This document shows positions 15,301 through 25,716 of a DNA stretch of 64,000 bases, piece by piece. Below the pieces are notes generated by a model that was not told the origin of the DNA, made no database searches, and saw only the letters and a program-made list of their open reading frames with translations. How positions within the stretch are numbered: the first letter of the stretch is position 1; the number at the start of each line of letters is the position of its first letter. Source of the DNA: Ulota crispa (lineage: Eukaryota; Streptophyta; Bryopsida; Orthotrichales; Orthotrichaceae). The translations under genes and the position numbers were made by a program. The DNA is taken from the NCBI GenBank assembly GCA_963920765.1, contig OY987245.1, forward strand, positions 15,702,727-15,766,726, given 5' to 3'.

Positions 15301-18300
15301 AAGGATGAAAGGGCCTCTTGCTCCTCTATCATATGAGTGGTCACAAACAGGGGTGATCACCTTGGACCCAGATACCACCGGATGGACTGCACGCAACTTG
15401 AACATCCCAAGAAGCCTATTGAAGCCGGACGTGGTGTATGCCTTCCAGGTGCATGTGAATACTAACATGTATACCTACACACATATACCACACGTAAACC
15501 AATAAATTTGTTGAAACGGAAAATCTTCAAGAGGTTGGTTCAAAGCTATACTTGCTCTAGAGCTTTGAGCATTGGAATTTCACACTTTTGGCACTTTGAA
15601 ACACATTAATTTAATAAACTTGTTCATACAATTAAACAACACTCCAACAACTATAAATATTGGACACTGGATCCTTGCTCATGGTCACTCGTTACATTTT
15701 TGCACCCTAAAGTTTACCTTGCTCTGGACAAGAATTATCTAGGGAATTTTTTAAAGTTATATTCACAAATCAAGGGTAGAGTTTGGCGTCTTTGTTTGTG
15801 TGGCATAAATCTAGGCTCTAACCTACTTTTTATTCTAATGTGGCATAGATAGTAGGACTATTCTAACAAACTCCCTATTTGCAATATTCTAAGGTACCAC
15901 ACCTAATAGCAACTCTCCCTCAAAAGCAATCCGTATAGAGTCCTACCCTAAAATGAAAATGGGTTGAGTGTGAGATAGTCATGGTCTATTAAAACAATGT
16001 CCAAAAGATACATGCAATGAGACACTATAACCCTCATCCAATTTACAATCCTAACAAAATTGGAAAAAGTCAACATCAATTTTGTTAAGATGGCATATTC
16101 CATTGAAATGGTGCATGAACCTAGAAAAGAGCAAAGGTGGGAATGAGTGTTGGAGTGGAAATTGTAAAAATAGTACATGTTTACTAAAGCCACTTACATA
16201 TCTCATACTCCAAACCATTACTAGACCCCTTGTCTCTTCTTACTTTTTATGCCCACGGGAAAAGGGCATTAGAACTCTACCATTTTAATTAAATAATATT
16301 TAACCCTTTAGAGCCGGGGTGCCCTGGATCACTGGTAAATCGACCAATTTTGGTCGCCTCGGCCCTAAAGGGATAACGTAATAGGCCTTAAGTATAACAA
16401 TAGGAAACATGCAAAGACATTTACTTGGATGTTTTTAGGTGTACATACCTTATGGGCTAACATCACTCATGTGATCCCTTCCAGGTGAAATGTTGGCCCA
16501 CGGGCTCCCCCCAACTCTCCTCCACAGCGTTCGTGGCCGTTTGTGCTACACAATCGCCTTTGTCAGTGGAAATTGTTGGTGGAAGTCGAGCTGCCAACGT
16601 TTCGGAGAATCTCTACTTGAAGGCTAATGTTTATGATCCTGATGATTCAGTTGAAGGCAGCGTTGATGATCTGCACCCATTTCAATACAGTTGGTACTGT
16701 GATCAATTGGATTTGAACTCCATGTATGATGCTATCATATACCCAGACGTGGCGGGTAACATCAAGCGTACTCTTATGATCCCTTCTAGTTTTTTGCAAG
16801 ATGGGAAGACATATTTTTTCACTGTTAGGGTATGTCTCTACGTTGATTCAATAAAATTAACACATAATGTAGAAGATTCTAAAACCTTAGAGCCCTAATC
16901 ATGTCTCCTATGGACTATCTCTACGTTGATTCAATAAAAATAACATGTATTGTAGAAGTTTCTAAAACTTGAGAGCCCTAATCATGTCTCCTACGAACTA
17001 AACCCTACCACCAACAGCAACTCATTTACCAATACACTTGGTTGAACCTTGGTTAGAAAGTGGTGTAAGCATGACTAGATAAAGTAAGGTCTATGGTCAT
17101 AGATCTTTTGAGTAAAAATGGGGTTGTCAAATGCCTTTTAGTAGGAAAAATAACCTCTTGCTTTGAATGACTGCATAAAAAATCACTATACATAGTGACA
17201 ATAATTTGGTATCAAGAGATTTTACTCTAGTACAATTGTTTTGTACATTTCCTAAAAGTCCTTACGTAAGTTCAAATACTTCAAGTAATGTAAACGCTAT
17301 CCTCTACCTTTGTTGGAACATGGAGTAATCCAACTTTGTATTCATAGATAACTCACTTGAAATGCAAACTTCATGCAGGTGGCTCGTGCTCCGTACACCG
17401 ATATAACGCGCACTAATGCATCTACCAATGTTACAATCACTACACTAAGCACGGTCATGAATATAATTGCCAAGATAACAAATGAACCTGAAGTGTTGGC
17501 CTATGGTATGTCAATCTCGCGCTTGTTGCATGTGTCATGCAGCTCCGGATTAGGAGTGTACAAGTGGTTTGTGCAGTCAGGCGCAGACCAGAGATCAAAA
17601 GTGGAAATGGGAGTAAGTGCTATGGTTTTACAATCTTTCCACATACAAAATGAATGCCAGCAATCAAAAAAAATTAAGACAAAGAAAAAGCTTCCATTTC
17701 TAACAAAGCTCTAAATTTTGAGACAGGTGGAGATGATTGACGAGAATACCATGCGAGTAAAGCCGGGGACGCTCGTGCCAGGGGCTCTCTACAACTTCAC
17801 CTGCATGGCCACTAATTTGCAGGGAGTAACTGGTGTCGCATCTGTGTTTGTCAGAACATTGGCAGACCCATCAAGTACAAATACTGTTTACAATCAAACC
17901 TCTTGAATATGACCTCTAAAATAACCTCCTAGAATATATGTACATTTGCCAGACTCTCATTATCTATAGCAGATTTTGTCATACATTCAAACTATATATT
18001 AGTCAACAAGTTGAGATCCTAGGACAAAATCAATGAGGATTGCGTGTACCTGTCTCAACTTGGCCTTCTTGTAAAGTAGTCTCCTTGTTGCCATTCCTAA
18101 GAAAGCAAGGTTTTGCACAACATTATACACCAAAAGTCATCACTTAGAAGACGTGGAGAAGACAAACAGTTGCCCAAGCTGCCTAGCCCCAATTTTAAGA
18201 GCAAAGCATTTCAGAAGGATCTCATGAACCAATTCCAAAGGTTTTCATGTCCAAAGGAGAATTACATGGAACACATATAAGTTGGAAGTCATAGCAAACA

Positions 18301-20326
18301 TGAAAAAAGAGATCCTTGACCTCTGACACATAATGTCATGAGCTAGATGTTGTGAAAGTATAGTCTTTGTTATGATATGAGAAATAATATGCCAAGCCAT
18401 GGAAGTAGGTGACAAGGACCATTCTATCCATAGCAATGCTGTAATTTTGCATTACCTAACATAACCTAGCTTGTTCAAACATACTCACAACAAAGGGTCT
18501 AAAAGGACACCAAATTGCTATCAAAGAACAGAATTATGAGATATAACTATGCATTCCGTATTTAATGCTTGGTTGCCACCATACCTCTACAGAAATGGGC
18601 TCCATGGACATTACTTGCACCAGAATTTGAGAATTTCCTTGTCATTTGAGCAGGTGGAACGGTAGAGCTCAGTTCAATTCCAGCAGCACAGCATGTCGCA
18701 GGTTCAACAAGATACACAATGTGGGCCTATGGCTGGACGCCAGGTGGCGACTTGCTCGGCCCCTTGAAATATGAGTTCCGTTACGTGATCCTGAACTCCA
18801 AGGGAGAAATCACCAAGGAGATCATCCTCAAACCGGCTTCCGCCGTCAACAAAGTGACGGACGTGTTTGTAAGCCCCGGCATGGTGATCTTCCGCGTTTA
18901 CGTGATAAATCCAGGCCCGGTGAGGTTCATGCCAAATGATGCACCTTATGGCACACTCTTTGAGTTTGAGCCTATCATGGTGAAAAAAGGTCGCATCACG
19001 CTCCTCTCAGCTCCCTCCCTTCTGTCCAATTACTACGACTTTGCAAAAAGAGGCATGTACTTTCGGAGCTTGGTCTCCATGGATGCGTATACTTCCCAAG
19101 CCTTTCCCAAGCTGGGAACCGGTTGTGGATCAGGAGGCAACAAGAAAGTCATCAAAGACATGTTGAGCACCATCTCTTTCAATGACCCACAATATCCAGT
19201 GGCAAGTCAAGGGAATGCCATTCAGTCTGGCTCAGGCCCATATATTGCATTGCTAACAGCAAACGTGTACTCAAAGGTCATCTCCCGCCCTGGGAACCTC
19301 AATATTGATGAGTTCAAAACGGCTCTACATATCTTCATGGAGAAACTACAGAAAGTGGCACAATATGGCGTCAAGGTGCCGACAACAGTTGGAACGCCCA
19401 TTTTGACATTCCTAGATACTGGCGACATGTTTGTCAAAGCGATGAAAATGAAATGCTTCAAGGCGGGAACTCAAGCGCAAGCTTTAATGGATCAAATGTC
19501 ATATATACCAATTATGTTAGCTGACATGATTTACCACAATAATGTGTTTGAGTCGCCTTCCGTCATAGACAGGAGCATGTTCACGGTTGGAGCCTTGGGC
19601 TTCAAGCTGCCCCAGAATCCTTATAATCCACTAGGAGGACCCGTGTACTTGTCTGGACAAATGGGGAGCTTTTTTACCACTGTAACAGTTGATCAAGGCT
19701 TCGGTGCGGAGTTTGGAATTATCGCTGCTTGCTTCAACAAATGGAGTCCTTTGTCTACTGATGGTGAAGATTCTTTGAACCGTGACAAGAAGCTGGTCAA
19801 ACTCTTGCAAGTATGTGACTTCGGTATCCTCGGTCTCACCACGGCTGATATGTTCTCTATTACCATCACAGCCTCCTGTACAAACCTGAAGAAGATAGGA
19901 AGAGGTTATGCATACAAAGTAGTGCAGCTTGACAAGGACGGAATTGCAGACTTCGACATATTGAAAAACATTGTCCCCACCATTACTGGCGTTTCGTTTG
20001 ACTTTGTAACAACTTACTCACGGATATGTCTCATCAAAGTGAAGATGGACAAGAATTACAGCCCAGTTGGATGGGCTGGGCTCCATGACAAGTTCCAGCC
20101 CCCCAAAAACAAGTTCAAGTACTCACTGAAGTTGGAAGAGGAGGAGACTACTAGCAGCACAAGTACGAGCTTTTTCAATAGCAATCAAATCGGTTATAAT
20201 TCCTCGGTTGATTACCAAAAAAGGCCAAGATTTGCTCCTTCACTTAATGGTTGCAAGCAGCTTTGCCATTCCTCAAGAATTGCGTTGCTCCTGCTCTTGG
20301 TAATTGCACTTTGGAATTTGTGCTAA
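326..20326 (+). CDS. Giant filamin-repeat / REJ-domain surface protein, 5' end outside window
   Basis: The exon model is 326-610, 2796-7133, 7475-7872, 8114-9752, 11288-12091, 13133-14162, 14709-15448, 16485-16829, 17379-17612, 17727-17874 and 18654-20326. All junctions are GT-AG and phases agree except one shift inside exon 7. The visible part encodes about 3,880 residues. The first two thirds are tandem Ig-like filamin repeats, recognised by phrases such as 'DNGDGTFFLQYSTLKAGNF' and 'GGTYGLTYQIMLSGIYFV', rich in N-glycosylation sequons. Then follow a sandwich domain ending 'LGYNATIMPADSG', REJ/PKD-like repeats ('VELEAHARLSRG', 'SPQLSSTAFVAV'), and a C-terminal region ending in a hydrophobic tail. 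Filamin repeats outside cytoplasmic filamin occur in plant gamete adhesion proteins of the GEX2 type, and REJ domains in polycystin-1-like proteins. The PLAT domain and channel helices of polycystins are absent. A role in cell-surface adhesion is inferred. The true start and signal peptide lie upstream of the window. Confidence 0.75.
1141..2097 (-). mobile_element. TTAA-bounded non-autonomous element, long family, copy 1
   Basis: The left end is TTAACCCCTAAGAGATTGAG and the right end is GGTCCTTTAGGGATTAA. The terminal inverted repeats are therefore CCCCTAA.. / ..TTTAGGG, flanked by TTAA. The interior aligns by eye, in reverse orientation, with the copies at 25717, 34914 and 23482. The shared block around 1760-1850 carries 'ttcataactttcatctcatc' and 'gattcaaagcttccca'. 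No ORF of useful length is present. TTAA targets with CCC ends suggest a piggyBac-type MITE. Confidence 0.7.
2373..2496. mobile_element. Short TTAA-type element
   Basis: The left end is TAACCCTTAAGTGCCTGG (preceded by TA rather than TT) and the right end GGTCCTTTAGGGATTAA. The left end matches that of the element at 32411 (CCCTTAAGTGC). The interior is about 110 bp with a long G run. It sits 275 bp from the long copy in the same intron. Confidence 0.5.
2796..7133 (+). other. Main filamin-repeat exon (4.3 kb) of the surface protein
   Basis: This single uninterrupted exon encodes about 1,445 residues of repeated Ig-like units. Each unit begins with a segment like 'FTVGSNGTLSLNLLDSYGN' (agonist of the filamin A-strand with 'D.YGN') and closes with 'AG.Y' or 'AGNF' strands. 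'D.FGN', 'D.YNN' and 'DANG' turns recur roughly every 100-130 residues. The exon starts after an ATAG acceptor at 2795. The methionine at 2747 lies in the intron and is not a start. The donor at 7134 reads GTAAAT. Codons end overwhelmingly in A or T, and the exon is hardly richer in G+C than its introns. Confidence 0.75.
9753..11287 (+). other. Intron between exons 4 and 5 of the surface protein gene
   Basis: This AT-rich intron runs from a GTAAGT donor to a TTTTAG acceptor. It contains the short TTAA element at 10661-10911. The open frame at 10823-11257 starts inside that element and lacks coding character, so it is not called. Confidence 0.65.
10661..10911 (+). mobile_element. Short TTAA-type MITE, family S1 copy 1
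   Basis: The element starts TTAATCCTTAAAGGACCGCT and ends CCTTGGTCCTTTAAGAGTTAA, giving near-perfect inverted ends (CCTTAAAGGACC / GGTCCTTTAAGAG) and TTAA flanks. Its interior is the reverse complement of the element at 41705-41938; for example both hold the 'gtagcaaat' and 'agctcactagaacca' blocks in mirrored order. It lies in a surface-protein intron. Confidence 0.7.
12092..13132 (+). other. Intron between exons 5 and 6, no feature seen
   Basis: AT-rich intron with a GTAACC donor and a CTACAG acceptor. I see no open frame, inverted repeat or element in it. Confidence 0.6.
14163..14708 (+). other. Intron between exons 6 and 7, no feature seen
   Basis: AT-rich intron, GTATAC donor and TTATAG acceptor. 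It separates the A/T-ended codons of exon 6 from the G/C-ended codons of exon 7, and it splits the conserved 'LG/YNATI' motif. Confidence 0.6.
15184..15205 (+). other. Apparent 1-base frameshift inside exon 7
   Basis: Upstream the frame reads '..QLSIHDNQKLI' and stops at TGA 15193-15195. The REJ-like frame resumes one base later as 'EVMRWETVELEAHARLSRG'. Dropping one T of the TTT at 15191-15193 would make the protein continuous. No GT-AG intron of plausible size fits here. It may be a sequencing error, a null allele or a lost gene. Confidence 0.65.
15449..16484 (+). other. Intron between exons 7 and 8 with a small fold-back element
   Basis: The GTGCAT donor follows 'YAFQ' and the TTCCAG acceptor precedes 'VKCWPTGSPQLSS'. 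The intron holds the 69-bp element at 16300-16376. The rest is AT-rich and featureless. Confidence 0.6.
16300..16376. mobile_element. 69-bp TTAA-type fold-back element
   Basis: TTAA is followed by CCCTTTAGAGCC, and the other end is GGCCCTAAAGGG followed by ATAA. The ends pair, and the middle has a second small palindrome, CGACCAATTTTGGTCG. It is the shortest member of the TTAA group in the window; its right flank has one mismatch to TTAA. Confidence 0.5.
16826..16998 (+). repeat. Tandem duplication beginning at an exon/intron boundary
   Basis: Two copies of about 82-85 bp ('tctctacgttgattcaataa' ... 'agagccctaatcatgtctcc') lie at about 16830-16912 and 16914-16998. The first copy begins at the GTATGT donor of exon 8 (the 16485-16829 exon). 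In the second copy that site reads ctatct, so the donor is not duplicated intact. Confidence 0.65.
17875..18653 (+). other. Last intron of the surface protein gene, no feature seen
   Basis: Runs from a GTACAA donor to the GAGCAG acceptor before the final exon. No element or further exon is recognised. Confidence 0.6.
20252..20323 (+). other. C-terminal GPI-type hydrophobic tail
   Basis: The last residues read 'SLNGCKQLCHSSR' followed by 'IALLLLLVIALWNLC' and a stop. A short polar spacer, then about 15 hydrophobic residues, then the terminus is the layout of a GPI-attachment signal. A single-pass tail with no cytoplasmic part is the alternative. The omega site is not certain (S, N or G just before the spacer). 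Confidence 0.55.
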
Positions 20327-21989
20327 TAGGAGTAGAATGTTGGCATACATCACAAATGCCACAAGCTTTGAAAGTAACTAACAACTTCTTTCAATCAAAA
20401 AAAGTTGATGGAAGACAAGATCCCACCTGTGAAGTCCGAATGGCACTAGCAAATAGAGGTGGTGACGCCACTCCTGAAATGTACACCACTGGTGCATTTA
20501 ATCCAATAGAATAAACATTGGGTGTCTTTTGAGCAACACTCTGCCCAAGAGCTGTATAGCTTTCAAGTGATTCTGTTCGACTGATAGCGAGGAAAAGTCT
20601 TCTAATAGGTTGAGGTTGTCCAAACCAGAGTCCCAGCCAAACCAGCTTCATTTGGCTTCTCCAAAGATACTTCAACAAGAAAGATAGTCGCCCTGCGCTT
20701 TGAAATCTGATGCAAGACAAAGCTTGCAATAGAGAAGTTGCTGCTTTTCAAACGGAACTTATAGGAAAGCTTGTCTGGCCACATACACCAGAACAATTCC
20801 GGTATTGAAGTGGTAAAAAAACCACCTTGTATATGCTTGGATGTAGTAAAAGCTCATAAGACTTGAAATAAGGGCAAATGTGTAAATGAAGGTAATTGTA
20901 GTGTAGAAATAGCCAGAAGTATTGAAGGAATATATTTTTACTGTATTTTGGATGTGGTCCAACTACAGCCGGAATATAATCTGAGTTTTTTCATACTTGA
21001 GAAAGTCCGTTGTCTAACAATGATTCAACTCACATATTGCTTTATTGGATCTACACCCTATACCTCTTCAATATCACATGCTTTGTTCTCTCACCAACCT
21101 TCAATGACGCATGGTTTGTTCTCTCACCAAATACAATGTTCTCAGATATCACAGATTCTATAATAAAACTAATTGGATAGCACTGAAAACCTATAATTGT
21201 TGGTGAGTTCTCTAACCTGAATGCGCTCCTTCTACTGCAAGAGAAATGATACCACCTCCAATTGCTTCCCCTGCATTGCCATACATATCACTTGTGATTG
21301 AACACTTGTAGTATGGCACACTGAGAATTATTTAGAGATAATTCCTGTCAAATTAGAGAAAATCAAACAAAGTAAAGCTTTTACATACAACAATAACTCA
21401 TTGCTTTAAATGGAGCTTAGCTTTGCAAACCATCTTAGTTTCAAGGTTTCTAAACAAGAGTTCTCTATGATGTTATGTGCGATCAATTCACAGAAATAAG
21501 ATTGAAGAAAATCCAACAGATATTACAAGATAAATGCTTTCTACAGATATCCATGACATCTTACCTCTGGCAAGAAAGTTTCAAGTCAGAAGGTTTACGC
21601 ACATCCAAACTACAAACCCTAACCCTAAAATAGAACGAGCAATGAGTATCACGATTGTTCGACTGAATGTATCTGAAATTAGTTACTAGGTGACATGCAA
21701 CAGTCGTGAACGACTATGTATGGGTCGGCAGCTTCATTGAGAACGAAAGAAAAGCCGGGAACGCGGAATCGTTGCGCAGGGAACATGAACAAGTTGCAGT
21801 GTGTGCAAACAGAGCAACCAGGAAAAACACGACTGGAGTCACCAGTCACTGGCAGTGAGCTGCAACCAATGACCAGGGAGATCCCAAAAACAATAGAAAG
21901 TTAGCCGAATGAAATGTCAAACAAACAGGTTGAAATTTGAATTAAAATGGTTTAAAACCGGTTAGATTTTTGAAAATCTAATTGTATAA

Positions 21990-22441
21990 GGGTATGTTCA
22001 CATTTCTTGTTAGGAGGGTGTTAGGAGGGGCTAAGTAGGAACACCCATCCTCGTGAGGGTCCCCATAATCATCACCTCTGAAATCTTGGAAAATCTGTGG
22101 AAATGAATAGATGTAATGACAAGGATGTACAACATGTGAACATGAAACCCTAGTGTTGGGTAAGGGATGTAATGGCAGTTTACTCTTTAAATATTCACAA
22201 ATTATTCTTACAGTAGCCAAATGATACATTCAAAAGTGCAAACTTGTTATTTTTCTCTTGCTAATAGGATACTATAATTTGCTAGATGTTCATTAACAAT
22301 CATTGTGTTCAAAACCCTTAAACTCACGCTTATGGAGTGTTCCTACCTTATTAGCAATTTGAATGCAATCTAAAAGTATGTCCAAATGCATCTAATTTTC
22401 CTTTGCTACTACCACTCTTAACACCAAGTTTGAATATACCC
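21990..22441. mobile_element. Harbinger-like MITE, long copy
   Basis: It starts GGGTATGTTCACATTTCTTG and ends CACCAAGTTTGAATATACCC, flanked on both sides by TAA. Its two ends match the 123-bp element at 29740-29862, including an internal 'gcatctaattttcctttgct' stretch near the right end. A 3-bp TAA/TTA duplication with G-rich ends fits PIF/Harbinger (Tourist-like) MITEs. The centre may contain unrelated inserted sequence. Confidence 0.6.
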
Positions 22442-23481
22442 TAAGTTATATGCTAAAAACCTCTTTTGGGGAAAAACACAAGTGCGCCCCAAGACGATAA
22501 TAATTGTATAAGTTAGAAGCATCATTGCATTCTTTTCAAGCAATTAGTTGCCAGATTGGCAAAAAAAAAATGGTAGATTTTGGACCAATTTGCATTGTTC
22601 CCTCCATTTGTTCTTCAATGAACTGTCAAAAACTAGAATTCAGCAAAGGAAAAAAAATGCCTTGATAAGCATATAGGTAGCATATAAACAATATTTTGTG
22701 CATGGATTATGGATTAAAAAAATTGGTTGAAATTGATAAACATAGGATTTTTACCAAGAAAGCTCAAAGTCTCTCCGGACATTGGCTTAAACCAAATTGG
22801 CTAAATATCCTTTGTAATTTTGCCTCCCCTCCCTCCCTTTTCCTCTAATTAATTATATTATAAAGAGCAGGTTGTCTATCTCATTATATGATTCTTTATT
22901 AACACCACAAGCTCTATTAGAGAGGAGGAAGGGAAATGCATCCAAAGGGAAGGTGAAAAGTCAATAGATTTTTTGTCTATATATATTTTTTATAAGTTTA
23001 AATTCTCTAGTTAAATTCTCTATTATAAAATATTGGGTGCTAAGCATTGGGTGTCTCTTTGTCACCCAATATTTGAAATTCAAGGGAGGGGGAGGGAGAG
23101 GAAAAGGTAGGGAAAAGGAGGGTGAAAACTCACTTGAAAAAAGAGATACATAACAAAGCTTGTGCAAGGCATACTTATACAAATAAAACTTGTTTGCAAC
23201 CTTTTCCAATTAATGCAAGATTTTGAATAGAGCAAGGCCCCTTTGCATTAATTTGTGTGAGTTTTACTTAATTTTGTTACTTAGGAAGAAAATGTGGTAA
23301 GCTTCATGCCCCTTGATTTCCTAAATAAATTTTTGGCCACAACCTTTTGTTGCCTCTTAAGTAGCAACTTGTGGTGCAACTTATGTAATTAGGCATCCTT
23401 CATACACTCTTCACTCTATTTAAATTTTGTTTTGAAAAAATTCCTTAAATTTTTTGTAAATCACACTATTTGAGATAATAT

Positions 23482-24410
23482 TTAACCCCTAAAGTACTAA
23501 GCTCAAATTTTCACCAAAACTGCTTCAAAACTGCCATTTCTAGTACAAGTACCAAATTTTAGAATTCTTTTTTCTTTTGACAAATATAGCCGTAAGATCT
23601 TGTATTACACTAGTATCAATAGGTGTGGAAACAAAATCAGAAGGCTTCACCATGTAGATTGTTAGATATTTGAGTTTGAATTGACAAAAAGCCATTTTTT
23701 GTCTTTGCAAAAATTCAAGCAGCTGCACTTTAGAAGGTCATATTTGTATGAAAAAATTCCAAAATGATTGTAAGTTTTTGGGTTTGTTCTTCAAAGCAAG
23801 TTGGGTACATACTTGAAAATTTTCAAATCATTTGGAATTGTAAAACACATGGAAAAAAAATAGTAAGTAAAACAATGTAGATAATGATTCAAACCACTAA
23901 ATTGTTAAGAACTTAATTATAGAAATGAAAAATTCCAATTTCAATGGTTGTGATGTTGTAATAAACAATTTTCATCTTTTGGGGGTTTTTTCTTTCTAAA
24001 AGACTGAAAATTGAGTAAATCAATGGACTTTGAAGTTTATTTTAGTAGAGAATCCATAGTTGCCCATTAACAAAATCTCCTCATAACTTTCATCTCATTG
24101 ATAAAAATGGAATGATTCAAAGCTTCCCAAGTTTGTATAGATCTAAAGAACCGATTTCAAAAAATAAAATTCAAAAAATATGATTTTTAAAATAGTTTTT
24201 AGGCTACCATTTGAGCAAAGAAAACTATATATTGTGCAATAACTTTTGAACCATGAAGTCAAATGTTATGAAAATTTTTGGGCCTTAAAGCTACTCCTTG
24301 GTCACATTATGTGTGAAAATTTCAAAGAAAAAAAATTGAAAACCCCATTGGTAGCGAGCTTCCTAAAATTGCTATGTTGCCAAAAAAGGGTGTTCAAGAC
24401 TTCAGGGTAA
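23482..24410 (-). mobile_element. TTAA-bounded element, long family, copy 2
   Basis: The left end is TTAACCCCTAAAGTACTAAG. The interior carries the family block 'aactttcatctcattgataa', 'gattcaaagcttcccaag' and 'gatctaaagaaccgatttca', oriented as in copy 1. The right end is degraded (about 24400-24412, 'cttcagggtaaa'), so that border is approximate. No coding capacity. Confidence 0.55.
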
Positions 24411-25035
24411 ATCAATTATCTTGAACTTACCTAAGTATGTTATAATGAGTTACTTTTATGATTGTGCCTTGCAAGTTCACCTATTTCTTGACTTAATGCA
24501 ATTTAGTGTCATTTGTGTGATACCAAATAATCAAAATAACTTGTGAACATGGTAAAATATTGTACAAATTGTTTAAATAAATAAATCCCGTGCTAATAAC
24601 GGTAACTTGGACTTGATAAGTATTTTAGTGAATTTGCAAAGGCACACTAATAGAGCAGTCCAAATTGATTCAAGTAGATTTTTAATATATTGTGGATTAT
24701 AGTACAAGTTGAAGCATATGAATACCCTATTTAAAGGCTTTGGCTACAGTAGTTGAAATTCAAAAGATATTTTGTAAGCACATATCTCAACTATAGAGTG
24801 CATTTATATTGAAGACGTTGTGACAATCAAGTTGCTACTTGACTTGTAGCAAAAGATTTTGACTATATTCCTACTCAAAAAAGGAGCTACACCTTCCTTC
24901 AAATTAAGTGGGCTTAATTAATCTAAAATTCATCCAAATCAGTATAGATGAATCTTGCACTATCAAAATATCTTGTATGATATGACAGTATACAATTTGG
25001 AGTCACCTCAAATTAGTGAAAAACTTTTCATACAT

Positions 25036-25107
25036 GTAGTTTACCCTATTATCACTTCAACCCTTTTATCACTTCAACCCTTTTATCACTTCAACCCTAT
25101 TATCACT
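25036..25107 (+). repeat. Minisatellite of about 17-18 bp units
   Basis: About four tandem copies of a unit reading 'tatcacttcaacccttt' with single-base changes. Short, AT-rich and not linked to any gene. Confidence 0.7.
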
Positions 25108-25716
25108 TATCCATCTTCAAAAATTCATATGTTTTAGGCTTTAGTTTCAAATCCAAATTTACAAGTATTGCAAGAAAGGTCTTAGAGTCCTTTACTAGTA
25201 GTGCAATTTTTGTTCCCTTTGATCAAAATTTGCAAAAGATATAGCATATTGGCTATGAAGACCTTGGTTAGATATACAATAATTATTGGCCCAACACCTT
25301 AGCTATAGCAACGTCAGTTGCAAAATACCAAAAACAATTGAAATTTGTCAACAGAGTTAGCACTTTGAATGACCACAAAGGTCAAGGAAAGGAAGAAGAG
25401 GTTCAAAGATGAAAATGACAAAATATGATCATGTATGATAATGAAAACCTCTAAGGAAGTGATAAGGAAGTGATAACAGGGCAATTTCAAATTTGAGCAA
25501 ATTCTTAACCTTACCTCATTGAAACCTTGATAACTAACTCATACTTCACTCATTTAATAATTTGAAACTTCATACAAAACCTTGACTTGATTACCTTTTA
25601 GATGATACCATAATCATGACTTTTGGTGTATTGTAGAATTTTTTAATTAGTATTTGAATTAAAGCCCAATGATAACAAGGTCTGCCCATATGGTTTATTG
25701 AACTAGTTATACACTA

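Larger units (their letters stand above)
13133..18990 (+). other. Sandwich-domain and REJ/PKD-like portion of the surface protein
   Basis: Exon 6 ends with a domain of the form 'VTVTFDMPTDAG', then two cysteines, then 'MIIQLG', which continues across the intron as 'YNATIMPADSGVGDNVTLIG'. This pattern precedes REJ modules in many protist polycystin-like proteins. Exons 7-12 then carry REJ-like strands: 'CDNITLDASGSSGAAGRALQ', 'YIFEVIVTNYLG', 'PLAPLSYEWSQTG', 'VVYAFQV', 'VARAP', 'LYNFTCMATNLQG' and 'GPLKYEFRYVI'. The assignment rests on recognisable PKD/REJ spacing (P.V....G, S.DP, Y.W, Y.F.V.V) and not on any database search. G+C at third positions rises sharply from exon 7 onward. Confidence 0.6.

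Noticed and set aside
14703-15468. Minus-strand frames opposite exon 7
   Set aside because: They mirror the G/C-ended codons of the real exon; no motifs or splice logic of their own.
22820-23130. CT-rich and GA-rich tracts as terminal inverted repeats of an element
   Set aside because: The two tracts pair only as low-complexity purine/pyrimidine runs. No target duplication was found. A small hairpin at 23025-23073 is real but unremarkable.
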